Source: JBOHDX01 sp050700835
GTDB lineage: Bacteria; Actinomycetota; Actinomycetes; Propionibacteriales; Nocardioidaceae
DNA length: 64,000 nucleotides
Assembly: GCA_050700835.1 (NCBI GenBank)
Contig: JBOHDX010000080.1
Location: 1 to 64,000, forward strand
Reading direction: 5' to 3'
How positions within the stretch are numbered: the stretch's first letter is position 1; each line of letters starts with the position of its first letter. Shown here in pieces: positions 27,355 to 35,315 of this stretch. The notes beneath the pieces were generated by a model. That model saw only the letters and a list, made by a program, of their open reading frames with translations. It was not told the DNA's origin and did no database searches. The position numbers and the translations under genes were made by a program.

Positions 27355-27849
27355 ATGACCGTGCAACCCGTCGACCAGTCCGGCGGCCCCCTGGGCCTCG
27401 GCTCCACCACGCCGAACAACACCGGCAACCAGCTCGACGAGAACACCTTTCTGAAGCTGCTCGTCGCTCAGCTCAAATACCAGGACCCGATGAACCCGAC
27501 GGACTCGACACAGTTCCTCACCCAGTCGGCGCAGTTCAGCTCGCTGGAGAAGATGACCAGTGTCGCCGACCAGAGTGCGATGACCGTGATGCTGCAGATG
27601 TCCTTCGGGGCAAGCAGCCTGGTCGGCAAGCACGTCTCGTACGTCGACTCCAACGGCGCAGAGCACACCGGGCTGGTCTCGTCGGTCCGGTTCGAGGCGA
27701 CCGGACCGGTGCTCGACATCGGCGGCACCAAGGTGTCGATCAACGACGTCGTCGGGGTCACCGGCGACGCCACTACCAGCTCAGGTACCACGGACGGTAC
27801 CGGCAGCACGGCCACGGATGGCTCAACCAGCACCACCACCACCGGCTGA
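27355..27849 (+). CDS. flgD: Hook-capping scaffold protein FlgD
   Basis: 164-residue cap that assists hook assembly. The N-terminal motif is NTFLKLLVAQLKYQDPMNPTDSTQFLTQSAQFSSLEKM, the FlgD signature. The C-terminal part has GASSLVGKHVSYVDSNG and short beta strands. It ends in a Ser/Thr/Gly-rich tail, and the tudor/Fn3-like domain of large FlgDs is missing, so it is on the short side. It begins with ATG 9 bases after fliK, with a GGTGACC-type ribosome site. It directly precedes flgE. Confidence 0.93.
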   Translation: MTVQPVDQSGGPLGLGSTTPNNTGNQLDENTFLKLLVAQLKYQDPMNPTDSTQFLTQSAQFSSLEKMTSVADQSAMTVMLQMSFGASSLVGKHVSYVDSNGAEHTGLVSSVRFEATGPVLDIGGTKVSINDVVGVTGDATTSSGTTDGTGSTATDGSTSTTTTG

Positions 27850-27918
27850 CCGCGGACTGCGGCCACCACCACCATCCGCGGCCGGCGCCGAGCCGGACCC
27901 ATCCGAGAGGACCCACCG

Positions 27919-28770
27919 ATGCTGCGCTCCTTGTACGCCGCGATCAGCGGCCTGCGCGTGAACCAGACGATGCTCGACGTGACCGGCAACAACGTCGCCA
28001 ACGTCAACACCGTCGGCTTCAAGTCAAGTCAGACCATCTTCCAGGACACGCTGTCCCAGATGCTCACCGCCGGCAGCGCCGGCGCCGCCAACCAGGGCGG
28101 CACCAACCCGATCCAGATCGGTCTCGGTGTGCAGCTCGCCGGCGTCGCCACCAACATGGGACAGGGCGCCGCTCAGACCACGGGCGTTCCCACGAACATG
28201 ATGATCCAGGGTGACGGCATGTTCGTCGTCAAGCGGGGTACGGAGGACATGTACACGCGCGCCGGCGCGTTCGCCTTCGACGGCCAGGGTCGCCTGGTCG
28301 ACCCGGACGGCGACATCGTCCAGGGATACATGCCCGACGCAGCCGGCAACATCAACACCGCCGGACCGGCGCAGGACATCACGATCCCTGACATCGTCAA
28401 CAAGGGCGCGGCCAACCCGTTGGAGTCGTACGCCATCGCCGACGACGGGACCATCAACGGTGTCTACGCCGACGGCACCCAGAAGGTGCTCGGCCAGGTC
28501 GCACTGGCCAACTTCGCCAACCCGGCCGGACTGGAAAAGACCGGCGACACGATGTACCGGCCCAGCGGCAACAGTGGCGCGGCGCAGCTGAACGCGCCCG
28601 GCCAGGCCGGCAACGGCAAGCTGCTCACCGGCTGCCTGGAGATGTCCAACGTCGACCTGGCGCAGGAGTTCACCAACCTGATCGTCGCGCAGCGCGGCTT
28701 CCAGGCGAACTCGAAGGTCATCACCACCTCCGACCAGGTGCTGCAGGACCTGGTCAACATGAAGCAGTAG
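27919..28770 (+). CDS. flgE: Flagellar hook protein FlgE (short form)
   Basis: 283-residue hook or distal-rod protein of the FlgE/F/G family. It starts MLRSLYAAISGLRVNQTMLDVTGNNVANVNTVGFKSSQ, the hook signature, and ends CLEMSNVDLAQEFTNLIVAQRGFQANSKVITTSDQVLQDLVNMKQ. The size is like the Bacillus hook protein rather than the longer enteric FlgE. No separate flgF or flgG is in the window, so it may be the only such subunit encoded in this stretch. ATG with GAGAGGACC upstream. A repeat-rich gap of 601 bp follows. Confidence 0.93.
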   Translation: MLRSLYAAISGLRVNQTMLDVTGNNVANVNTVGFKSSQTIFQDTLSQMLTAGSAGAANQGGTNPIQIGLGVQLAGVATNMGQGAAQTTGVPTNMMIQGDGMFVVKRGTEDMYTRAGAFAFDGQGRLVDPDGDIVQGYMPDAAGNINTAGPAQDITIPDIVNKGAANPLESYAIADDGTINGVYADGTQKVLGQVALANFANPAGLEKTGDTMYRPSGNSGAAQLNAPGQAGNGKLLTGCLEMSNVDLAQEFTNLIVAQRGFQANSKVITTSDQVLQDLVNMKQ

Positions 28771-28910
28771 CACTTCCGCGAGGAAGGTGGCCGGCACGGG
28801 CCGGCACCGGGGGCTTGCTGTTCGCACCCCGCTGCCGGCCCGTCCCACGCTCGACGCCAGCCCGGCCCGCGCCGGACCGGCCCGGCGCCTCCGCTGGTGC
28901 CAGGTGGTCG

Positions 28911-29130
28911 GCTCGTGTCCCCCTGGGGTCACTCCCCCACCCGTGTCGTGACCGATGCACCCCAACCAAACCCCATCCGGGGCAGGCAACCGTCACGACA
29001 CCGGGGGCCGCGGGGTCACTCCCGCACCCGCGCGGCTGCTCGTGTCGCCCCGGGGTCGCTCCCGCACCACCGTCGTGACCGATGCACCCCAACCGGACCC
29101 CATCCGGGGCAACCGTCACGACACCGGGGC
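28911..29130. repeat. Tandem duplication (period about 127 bp) upstream of flbD
   Basis: Copy 1 starts at 28911 (gctcgtgtcc) and copy 2 at 29038 (gctcgtgtcg). Both carry GTCGTGACCGATGCACCCCA, a CCCCATCCGGGG core, and then AACCGTCACGACACCGGGG. GTCGTGAC and GTCACGAC inside each copy are inverted, so each unit can form a long hairpin. Confidence 0.85.
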
Positions 29131-29290
29131 CTGCGGGCGCTGGGGTCCCTGCGACGACGCCGCGACCCGCTGCGGGCGCTGCGGCCTGACGCTGATGGGA
29201 GCGGACCCGCACACACGAAACCCATGCGGATCATGCCCCGCCAGCGGACAGCGGACGGCGGACGGCCGAGGCCCAACCCGGCGCAGACCG

Positions 29291-29318
29291 CTCAGGTCAG
29301 CGACCACGGTGCCGATCA
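29291..29318 (+). promoter_or_regulatory. Sigma 28-type promoter of flbD-motA-motB-fliL
   Basis: CTCAGGT begins at 29291 and GCCGATCA at 29311, with 16 bp between CTCA and GCCGA. The predicted start is near 29325, about 47 bases before the flbD GTG. Confidence 0.85.
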
Positions 29319-29371
29319 GGACGTCGAGGCCAAGGAAGGCCTCACGACGAACGCACAAGGACGGTGCACTC

Positions 29372-29785
29372 GTGATCACCCTCACGCGCCTCTCCGGCTC
29401 GGGCTTCGCGCTCAACCCGGACCTGATCGAACGGGCCGACTGCACGCCTGACACGGTCATCACGCTCATCGACGGCACGAAGTACGTCGTCGCCGAGTCG
29501 CTGCGCGAGGTCGCCGAGGCCGTCCGTGAGTACCGCGCCAGCCTGCTGGCCATCGCCACCGACATCTCCGCGTACGCCACCGGGGGTGGAGCGGGGCAGG
29601 TCGGCCTGCACGCCGTGCGTCCCACGCTCGCCCGCTCGCCCTGGCGCGACACCGACGGCATCGGCGACTCCGGGGACTCCGGCGACTCCGGCGGCTCCGG
29701 CGACTGGACCGACACCGACCACCCCGGCGACTTCGACCGCGGCCAGGACGCCGTGGTCGTACACCTGACCCGCGGGGAGTCCTGA
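29372..29785 (+). CDS. flbD: FlbD/SwrD-like flagellar protein
   Basis: 137-residue protein. The N-terminal 60 residues match the FlbD family: VITLTRLSGSGFALNPDLIERADCTPDTVITLIDGTKYVVAESLREVAEAV. In Bacillus the homologue SwrD raises motor torque. The remaining 75 residues are an acidic Gly/Asp/Ser-rich tail (GDSGDSGDSGGSGDW), not present in the short family members, so this is an extended form. The GTG at 29372 starts right at the conserved block. Its stop and the motA start share one base. It belongs with motA, motB and fliL under the promoter at 29291. Confidence 0.85.
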   Translation: MITLTRLSGSGFALNPDLIERADCTPDTVITLIDGTKYVVAESLREVAEAVREYRASLLAIATDISAYATGGGAGQVGLHAVRPTLARSPWRDTDGIGDSGDSGDSGGSGDWTDTDHPGDFDRGQDAVVVHLTRGES

Positions 29786-30558
29786 TGGATCCGGCCACGA
29801 TGGGCGGGATCGGACTGGCCTTCGGGGCCCTGATGGCGTCGATGGTGCTCGAGGGTGGCAGCCCGATGGCGATCGTGTCCCCTGCCGCCATGCTGCTCGT
29901 GTTCGGCGGCACGTTCGGCGCCGCCATGGCCGGCGGCATCCTGTCCGACACCAAGGCCGTGATCGGGTCGCTGAAGCTGGCGCTGACCGCCAAGCCGCGG
30001 CCGACCAACGAGGTGGTGCCGATGATCGTCTCGATGGCCGAGCGCGCCCGCCGCGAAGGTCTGCTCTCCCTCGAGGACGCGCTGCGCGACTGCGACGACG
30101 AGTTCCTCAAGCGCGGACTCGAGCTGGCCGTCGACGGCACGGACCCCGAGGAGCTGCGCGAGATCCTCGAGGCCGAGCTGTACGCCAAGCGGGCGGCGGA
30201 CAAGCACGGCGCGAAGTTCTTCATGGACATGGGCGGCTACGCCCCCACCATCGGCATCATCGGCACCGTCATCGGGCTGGTGCACGTGCTCGAGAACCTC
30301 TCCCAGCCGGACAAGCTCGGCCACCTCATCGCGGGAGCCTTCATCGCGACCCTGTGGGGAGTCATGTCGGCCAACATGATGTGGCTGCCGATGGGCAACC
30401 GGCTCCGCCGACTCGGCGAGATCGAGGCGACCCGGATGGAGCTGGTCGTCGAGGGCGTACTCGCGATCCAGGCCGGATCCAACCCGCGGATCGTGGCCCA
30501 GAAGCTCAGCTCACTGCTCGCTGAGCACGAGCGGACCCCGGCCGAGCAGGCGGCCTGA
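29785..30558 (+). CDS. motA: Flagellar stator protein MotA
   Basis: 257-residue proton-channel stator subunit with four transmembrane helices. The first helix is GIGLAFGALMASMVLEGG, and the cytoplasmic loop contains ERARREGLLSLEDAL with the charged residues that meet FliG. The third and fourth helices are GGYAPTIGIIGTVIGLVHVLENL and IATLWGVMSANMMWLPMGNRL, with the family proline positions. The start follows the flbD stop as TGATG. A short C-terminal tail ends at residue 257. Confidence 0.95.
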   Translation: MDPATMGGIGLAFGALMASMVLEGGSPMAIVSPAAMLLVFGGTFGAAMAGGILSDTKAVIGSLKLALTAKPRPTNEVVPMIVSMAERARREGLLSLEDALRDCDDEFLKRGLELAVDGTDPEELREILEAELYAKRAADKHGAKFFMDMGGYAPTIGIIGTVIGLVHVLENLSQPDKLGHLIAGAFIATLWGVMSANMMWLPMGNRLRRLGEIEATRMELVVEGVLAIQAGSNPRIVAQKLSSLLAEHERTPAEQAA

Positions 30559-30559
30559 C

Positions 30560-31540
30560 ATGGCCCGGGCGGGGCGACGGCACGGTCGCCGGGAGGAGGA
30601 CGAGGAGCACGGCAGCCATGAGCGCTGGCTGGTGACGTACGCCGACATGATCACGCTGCTCATGGTGCTCTTCATCGTACTGTTCGCCGTCAGCCAGGTC
30701 GACCAGAAGAAGTTCAACGCCCTCAAGGAGGGCCTGGCCACCGGCTTCGGTCAGCACGACTCGGTGCTCGACCAGTCGACGTCGGTCCTGGACAACATGG
30801 GCAGCCAGCCGATGCTCAGTGGGCAGTCGTCGTCCAGCAGCTCCAACCAGTCTGCTCAGACGGCGCAGAACAGCAACCCGGCCACCGTGCAGCAGCAGCA
30901 GGTCAACCAGGCCATCGGCCAGGCCGTCAGCCAGGCTCAGCAGCTGCAGAACCAGCGGATCCAGGCGGAGGCCAAGGCAGAGGCCGTCCGCCTCGACGCC
31001 GCCCGACGCAAGATCGAGGCGGCGCTGAAGGCGCAGGGTCTCGCTGACGACGTGAGGATCGCGATCGACGACCAAGGGCTGCGGGTGAGCCTGGTGTCCA
31101 AGCACATCGTCTTCGCGCCCAACCTGGCCGGTCTCACGCCCCGCGGCAGGGAGGTTCTCGACGTGCTGTCCCCGGTGCTGTCCACGTTGAAGAACCAGCT
31201 GGAGATCGCCGGCCACACCAACCAGGTGCCGGTGAAGCCGAAGTACTACGCCAGCGACTGGGACCTGTCCTCGGCCCGGGCGATCACCGTGCTGCGCTAC
31301 ATCGCCCGGCACGCGGACATCCCGCTCGCCCGGATGCACGCCTCGGCGTACGGCCACACCCGCCCCCTGGTGAACCCGAAGCTGCCCGGCTCGCAGCGGC
31401 TCAACCGTCGTGTCGACATCCTCGTGCTGTCAACGCTGACCGGCGAGGCACGGTCGTACCTGAAGGCGGCCGCCGCGGCCCTACCGCCCTACCACTCCAA
31501 CCCCACTCCGCCCACCGACACCGGGAGCGTGACCCCATGA
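30560..31540 (+). CDS. motB: Flagellar stator protein MotB
   Basis: 326-residue stator subunit. A basic N terminus is followed by WLVTYADMITLLMVLFIVLFAV, whose Asp29 is the proton carrier position. The sequence after the helix includes a long Ser/Gln-rich linker and helix (NQAIGQAVSQAQQLQNQ). The C-terminal OmpA-like domain has VFAPNLAGLTPRGREVLDVL, EIAGHTNQVP and SAYGHTRPLV, which bind peptidoglycan. It lies one base after motA and overlaps fliL. This is a proton-type motor by that Asp, and there is no sign of the sodium-type PomB. Confidence 0.93.
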   Translation: MARAGRRHGRREEDEEHGSHERWLVTYADMITLLMVLFIVLFAVSQVDQKKFNALKEGLATGFGQHDSVLDQSTSVLDNMGSQPMLSGQSSSSSSNQSAQTAQNSNPATVQQQQVNQAIGQAVSQAQQLQNQRIQAEAKAEAVRLDAARRKIEAALKAQGLADDVRIAIDDQGLRVSLVSKHIVFAPNLAGLTPRGREVLDVLSPVLSTLKNQLEIAGHTNQVPVKPKYYASDWDLSSARAITVLRYIARHADIPLARMHASAYGHTRPLVNPKLPGSQRLNRRVDILVLSTLTGEARSYLKAAAAALPPYHSNPTPPTDTGSVTP

Positions 31541-31971
31541 CCGCCATCGCCGAGGCGCCGACGGCCACCAAGGCGTCCGCCAAGCCCAAGAGCAAGAAGA
31601 AGCTGTTCATCGTGATCGCGGTCGTGCTCGCAATCGCAGGTGGCGGCGCGTACTTCTTCGTGCTCAAGCCGGCCGGACCGAGCACCCCGCAGCCCGGAGC
31701 GGTCGCGCCGCTCACTGACATCCAGGTGAACCTCCAGGGCGGCCACTACCTCAGGCTCGGGATCGCTCTGCAGGAGACCCAGGGCGCCCCCGCCGTCGAC
31801 GGGAGCAAGGCCCTCGACGCCGCGATCAGCGTGTTCTCGGGGCGCAGCGTCGCAGAACTGCTCCAGCCGGCCGGCCGCGAACGGCTGAAGAAGCAGCTGG
31901 TCGGCAAGCTCGACAAGCTCTACAGCGGGCAGGTGATGGACGTCTACTTCACGGACTTCGTGACGCAGTAG
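31537..31971 (+). CDS. fliL: Flagellar protein FliL
   Basis: 144-residue membrane protein. A basic N-terminal segment (KPKSKKKLFIVIAVVLAIAGGGAYFFV) gives one transmembrane helix near residues 25-45. The external part has DIQVNLQGGHYLRLGIALQETQG, the FliL fold, and ends LYSGQVMDVYFTDFVTQ, the conserved FliL C terminus. FliL assembles around the stator and raises motor load. It is the last gene of the motA-motB group, followed by the fliM promoter. Confidence 0.9.
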   Translation: MTAIAEAPTATKASAKPKSKKKLFIVIAVVLAIAGGGAYFFVLKPAGPSTPQPGAVAPLTDIQVNLQGGHYLRLGIALQETQGAPAVDGSKALDAAISVFSGRSVAELLQPAGRERLKKQLVGKLDKLYSGQVMDVYFTDFVTQ

Positions 31972-32038
31972 CGCACACCATCCCGCACACTCCGGGGCCG
32001 CCCAACAGCCCCGGACCGGACCAATCAGGCCCGGACCA

Positions 32039-32066
32039 CTCAGGTCTGCCCCCGGCAGGCCGATAC
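32039..32066 (+). promoter_or_regulatory. Sigma 28-type promoter of fliM operon
   Basis: CTCAGGTC begins at 32039 and GCCGATAC at 32059, closest of the six to the GCCGATAA consensus, with 16 bp between. The predicted start is near 32073, two bases before the fliM GTG, which implies a leaderless message. Confidence 0.85.
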
Positions 32067-32074
32067 GCACCCAC

Positions 32075-33043
32075 GTGACAGGTGTCGGATCCGACCTCTC
32101 CGTGAGCCCCCGCGCGGGCACGCGGCGCAGGCACGGCTCCGGCGGCCCAGTGCCGTACGACTTCCGGCGTCCCACCACGTTGTCGCGCGAGCACAGCCGC
32201 ACCCTGCAGATCGCGATGGAGACGTTCAGCCGACAGGCCACGACCGTGCTCACGTCGACGCTGCGCGCGGTCTGCCAGGTGGGCCTCGCCAACGTCGAGC
32301 AGCTGACCTACACCGAGTACGTCCAGAGCCTCGCGCCGCAGACGTACATGTGCGTGCTGTCGGTCGAGCCGGTCCCCGGTGCCGGCGTCATGGAGATCCC
32401 GATCGCCGCCGCGATGGCGTTCGTCGACCACCTGCTCGGTGGCCCCGGCTCCGGGGAGCAGCCGGATCGACCCCTGACCGAGATCGAGAACGCCCTCGTG
32501 CAGGGACTCGTAGAGCGGCTGCTGTCGGAGATGCGCTACGCCTTCGAGTCGCTCGTGGTCGTGGACCCGGTCGTCACCGGGGTCGAGTACAACCCGCAGT
32601 TCGCCCAAGCCGCCGCGGCGTCCGACGCGGTCGTCGTGTCCACCCTCGACCTGCGGATCGGCGAGATCGACCACATCGTCACGGTGTGCCTGCCGTTCCC
32701 CGGGCTGCTCCCCTACCTCACCGCCGCCGGTGGCAGCGGCGCCGTCTCCGAGCGCGAGCAGGAGCAGCGCCGGATCGCTGCCGACGTGCTCGGCGACAGC
32801 TTCGGGCAGGTGCCCGTCGACGTGTCCGTACGCTTCCGGGCCACCTCCATCGACCCCTCCGTGTTGATGGAGCTGGTCCCGGGGGACGTCGTGCGTCTCG
32901 CTCACCCTGCCGCGGCCCCCCTCGACGTCACCTCCGGCGACGTGGTGTTCGCCCATGCCACCCCGGGCGCCCGGGGCCGGCGTCTCGCCTGCCTCGTCGT
33001 CGCTCCTCCCGCCAGCAACGCCTCCCCACAGGAGTACTCGTGA
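32075..33043 (+). CDS. fliM: Flagellar motor switch protein FliM
   Basis: 322-residue C-ring protein. The N-terminal FliM part includes YDFRRPTTLSREHSRTLQIAMETFSRQATTVLTSTLR, and the middle domain has the GGxG-like GGPGSG loop and LTEIENALVQGLVERLLSEM. The C-terminal SpoA domain is PVDVSVRFRATSIDPSVLMELVPGDVVRLAHP. I kept the GTG at 32075, but in-frame GTG codons at 32102 and 32150 are alternatives. There is no Shine-Dalgarno upstream, and the promoter suggests a leaderless start. It overlaps fliN as GTGA. Confidence 0.93.
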   Translation: MTGVGSDLSVSPRAGTRRRHGSGGPVPYDFRRPTTLSREHSRTLQIAMETFSRQATTVLTSTLRAVCQVGLANVEQLTYTEYVQSLAPQTYMCVLSVEPVPGAGVMEIPIAAAMAFVDHLLGGPGSGEQPDRPLTEIENALVQGLVERLLSEMRYAFESLVVVDPVVTGVEYNPQFAQAAAASDAVVVSTLDLRIGEIDHIVTVCLPFPGLLPYLTAAGGSGAVSEREQEQRRIAADVLGDSFGQVPVDVSVRFRATSIDPSVLMELVPGDVVRLAHPAAAPLDVTSGDVVFAHATPGARGRRLACLVVAPPASNASPQEYS

Positions 33044-33771
33044 CCACCATGACCAGCCCCTCGTTCATCCCGACGCCTCAGGTCGACGCGGACGGCGCAC
33101 GCCGGGCCCGTTCGGTCGCCGACGCCGCCGCGCCGCACGTCCCGGCAGGTGCGCCGCTAACCACGGCCGAGCCGGGTCCGGCCAACGCCGTGGACGCCAC
33201 CGTCTGGTCGGGCGCGGCCGTGAGCCAGCTGGTCGGGTCGCAGGGGTCGGTCGCCGTGCTCGTCGGTGAGGACCTCGTGCAGGCGCTGGCGTCGAGCCCG
33301 ATCGGCGACCTCGACCTCGGCGCGGCGCTGCAACCCGCGCTGGACGCGGCGGCCCGCGAGACCGGTGCCCCCGGCGCTGCGGCCGCCCAGTCCGTGGACG
33401 CCACCGACGCGCTTGCCCGCTTCGGCGCCGACGCCTACGCCGTCGCGCTCGTGGACGGTACGCGGGTCCACGCCATCGTGCTGCTCGACCTCGCCCAGCC
33501 GGCACCGCGAACCAGCAACCGGCCCGGCCTGGAGATGCTGCACGGCGTCATGATGGAGGTCACCGTCGAGCTCGGACGCACGCGGCTGCCGGTACGTGAA
33601 CTTCTCGCCCTCACCCCGGGGGCCGTGCTCGAGCTGGACCGGGCCGCCGGCAGCCCCGTGGACCTGCTCGTCAACGGCCGGCTGATCGCCCGCGGCGAGG
33701 TCGTCGTCGTCGACGAGGACTTCGGTCTGCGCGTCACCGAGCTCGTGCCCGCCACCCCCGCGAATCGATGA
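33040..33771 (+). CDS. fliN: Flagellar motor switch protein FliN (extended)
   Basis: 243-residue switch protein. The C-terminal 80 residues are the SpoA/FliN domain: LHGVMMEVTVELGRTRLPVRELLALTPGAVLELDRAAGSPVDLLVNGRLIARGEVVVVDEDFGLRVTEL. The N-terminal 150 residues include GSVAVLVGEDLVQAL and AVALVDGTRVHAIVLLDLAQ, a CheC/FliY-like half. So it resembles FliY of Gram-positive bacteria more than the 137-residue enteric FliN. It starts with GTG after AGGAG, overlapping fliM. No clear CheY-P phosphatase motif is seen. Confidence 0.9.
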   Translation: MTTMTSPSFIPTPQVDADGARRARSVADAAAPHVPAGAPLTTAEPGPANAVDATVWSGAAVSQLVGSQGSVAVLVGEDLVQALASSPIGDLDLGAALQPALDAAARETGAPGAAAAQSVDATDALARFGADAYAVALVDGTRVHAIVLLDLAQPAPRTSNRPGLEMLHGVMMEVTVELGRTRLPVRELLALTPGAVLELDRAAGSPVDLLVNGRLIARGEVVVVDEDFGLRVTELVPATPANR

Positions 33772-34223
33772 TCGAGCTGGCCATCCGGGTCGTCGTCTCG
33801 CTGGGCGTCGTACTCGGCCTGCTCTGGGCCCTCACCAAGATGGGGCCGGGGCGTACCCGGCGGCGACAGGGGTCTGTGCTCAATGTGGTCGGACGGCAGT
33901 CGTTGAGCCGTACCTCCTCGATCTCCGTCGTCACCGTCGCCGACCGGGTTCTGGTGCTCGGCGTCACCGACAACACCGTCAGCCTGCTCACCGAGCTGCC
34001 CCCGGACGCACTGCCGGAGCCGGCGCCCGCCGCGGCTGCTGTGCCGGCCACCGGCACGCCAGCAGGCATCACCGCCCCCACCACGGTCGCGGCGCACCGG
34101 GCAGCCGACTCCGGGTTCGCCGCGGTGCTGCAGGGCTCGTTGCTGTCCGCCCAGACCTGGCGCCAGACGGTTGGCGCCCTGCGGGCCCGCCCGGCGACCG
34201 GCGGGAGCGTCGAGGAGTCGTGA
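33768..34223 (+). CDS. fliO: Flagellar export apparatus protein FliO
   Basis: 151-residue membrane protein that assists FliP assembly. One N-terminal transmembrane helix (IELAIRVVVSLGVVLGLLWALTKM) is followed by RRRQGSVLNVVGRQSLSRTSSISVVTVADRVLVLGVTDNTVSLLTEL, the FliO signature. The C-terminal 70 residues are Ala/Pro-rich and not conserved. It overlaps fliN (ATGA) and fliP (GTGA). Order fliM-fliN-fliO-fliP-fliQ-fliR matches the classical cluster. Confidence 0.9.
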   Translation: MIELAIRVVVSLGVVLGLLWALTKMGPGRTRRRQGSVLNVVGRQSLSRTSSISVVTVADRVLVLGVTDNTVSLLTELPPDALPEPAPAAAAVPATGTPAGITAPTTVAAHRAADSGFAAVLQGSLLSAQTWRQTVGALRARPATGGSVEES

Positions 34224-35023
34224 GCGGTTTCTCCCCGCGCGCCCGATGGACACGGCGCGCCTCGATCCTGCTCGGGAGCCTGGCGACGCTACTGGTGCTC
34301 TCGGCCGGGGCGGCGTCGGCGGTGCCGACGAAGCCCGGCGGCCCGAAGAGTCCCGCCGGGCCGGGTGTGACTGTGGACCTCAGCGGGCTGACCAACAAGC
34401 CGAGCAGCTCCCTCGTCATCATCTTGGGTCTGACCCTGATCTCGCTGCTGCCGGCGATCCTGCTGACCTGCACGAGCTTCACCAAGATCCTCGTGGTGCT
34501 CGGACTGACCCGCAACGCCCTCGGCCTCCAGCAGACCCCGCCGAACCAGGTGCTGGCCGGTCTGGCACTATTCCTCAGCCTGTTCGTGATGACACCTGTG
34601 CTGTCGCAGATCAACGACGCCGGCATCCAGCCGTACCTGCACGGGACCAAGACCCAGAGTCAGGCGTGGAACGACGGACTGCAGCCGTTGCGGGAGTTCA
34701 TGCTCAAGAACACCGACGACGCCGAGCTGAGCATGTTGACCAAGGTGGCGCACCGTGAGGCACCCAAGACCCGCGACGACGTGCCGACCACGACCCTGAT
34801 CCCGGCGTTCATCCTGACTGAGCTGAAGCAGGCCTTCATCATCGGCTTCGTCGTGTTCATACCCTTCCTGGTGATCGACATCGTGGTCAGCGCCGGCTTG
34901 ATGTCGCTCGGCATGATGATGATGCCGCCGGTCATGGTGTCGCTGCCGTTCAAGCTGTTGCTCTTCGTCCTGGTCGGCGGGTGGGGTCTCGTGATCGGGT
35001 CGCTCGTCTCGAGCTACGGGTGA
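34220..35023 (+). CDS. fliP: Flagellar export gate protein FliP
   Basis: 267-residue core membrane component of the type III export gate. It has an N-terminal signal-like hydrophobic stretch with basic lead (ARWTRRASILLGSLATLLVLSAGAASA). Then come helices SLVIILGLTLISLLPAILLTCTSFTKILVVLGLTRNALG, the FliP signature, and the later FIIGFVVFIPFLVIDIVVSAGLMSLGMMMMPPVMVSLPFKLLLFV. GTG start overlapping fliO. Loop residues TPPNQVLAGLALFLSLFVMTPV are standard. Complete length. Confidence 0.97.
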   Translation: MSGFSPRARWTRRASILLGSLATLLVLSAGAASAVPTKPGGPKSPAGPGVTVDLSGLTNKPSSSLVIILGLTLISLLPAILLTCTSFTKILVVLGLTRNALGLQQTPPNQVLAGLALFLSLFVMTPVLSQINDAGIQPYLHGTKTQSQAWNDGLQPLREFMLKNTDDAELSMLTKVAHREAPKTRDDVPTTTLIPAFILTELKQAFIIGFVVFIPFLVIDIVVSAGLMSLGMMMMPPVMVSLPFKLLLFVLVGGWGLVIGSLVSSYG

Positions 35024-35030
35024 GGCGCCC

Positions 35031-35300
35031 GTGACCGACACCGACGTCATGTCCATCGCCATGCAGACGATGGAGGTCGCCCTCAAGCTCGCCGCACCGG
35101 TACTGCTGACCAGCCTGGTGATCGGCTTCGCCATCTCGCTGTTCCAGTCGGTGACGCAGATCCAGGAGTTCACGCTGTCGTTCGTGCCGAAGGTCGTCGG
35201 CGTCGGCATCGCCCTGCTCATCTCGGGCAACTGGATGATGCACACGCTCGTCGACTTCACGCACCAGCTGTTCGCCCAGCTGCCCCGGCTGCTCGGCTGA
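35031..35300 (+). CDS. fliQ: Flagellar export gate protein FliQ
   Basis: 89-residue protein with two transmembrane helices. It contains MTDTDVMSIAMQTMEVALKLAAPVLLTSLVIGFAISLFQSVTQIQEFTLSFVPK, the FliQ pattern, and a second helix VVGVGIALLISGNWMMHTLV. It is part of the FliPQR gate through which axial proteins exit. A GTG start lies 7 bases after fliP, and the gene ends 15 bases before fliR. Size is exactly that of the family. Confidence 0.96.
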   Translation: MTDTDVMSIAMQTMEVALKLAAPVLLTSLVIGFAISLFQSVTQIQEFTLSFVPKVVGVGIALLISGNWMMHTLVDFTHQLFAQLPRLLG

Positions 35301-35315
35301 CGTCGGACCGCGACC

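Larger units (their letters stand above)
28771..29371. other. 601-bp gap between flgE and flbD
   Basis: No convincing gene. It contains a 127-bp-period tandem duplication (28911-29130), short inverted repeats within each copy, a possible zinc-ribbon-like frame around 29171-29236, and the sigma 28-type promoter at 29291. The start of flbD lies at 29372. Confidence 0.7.
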
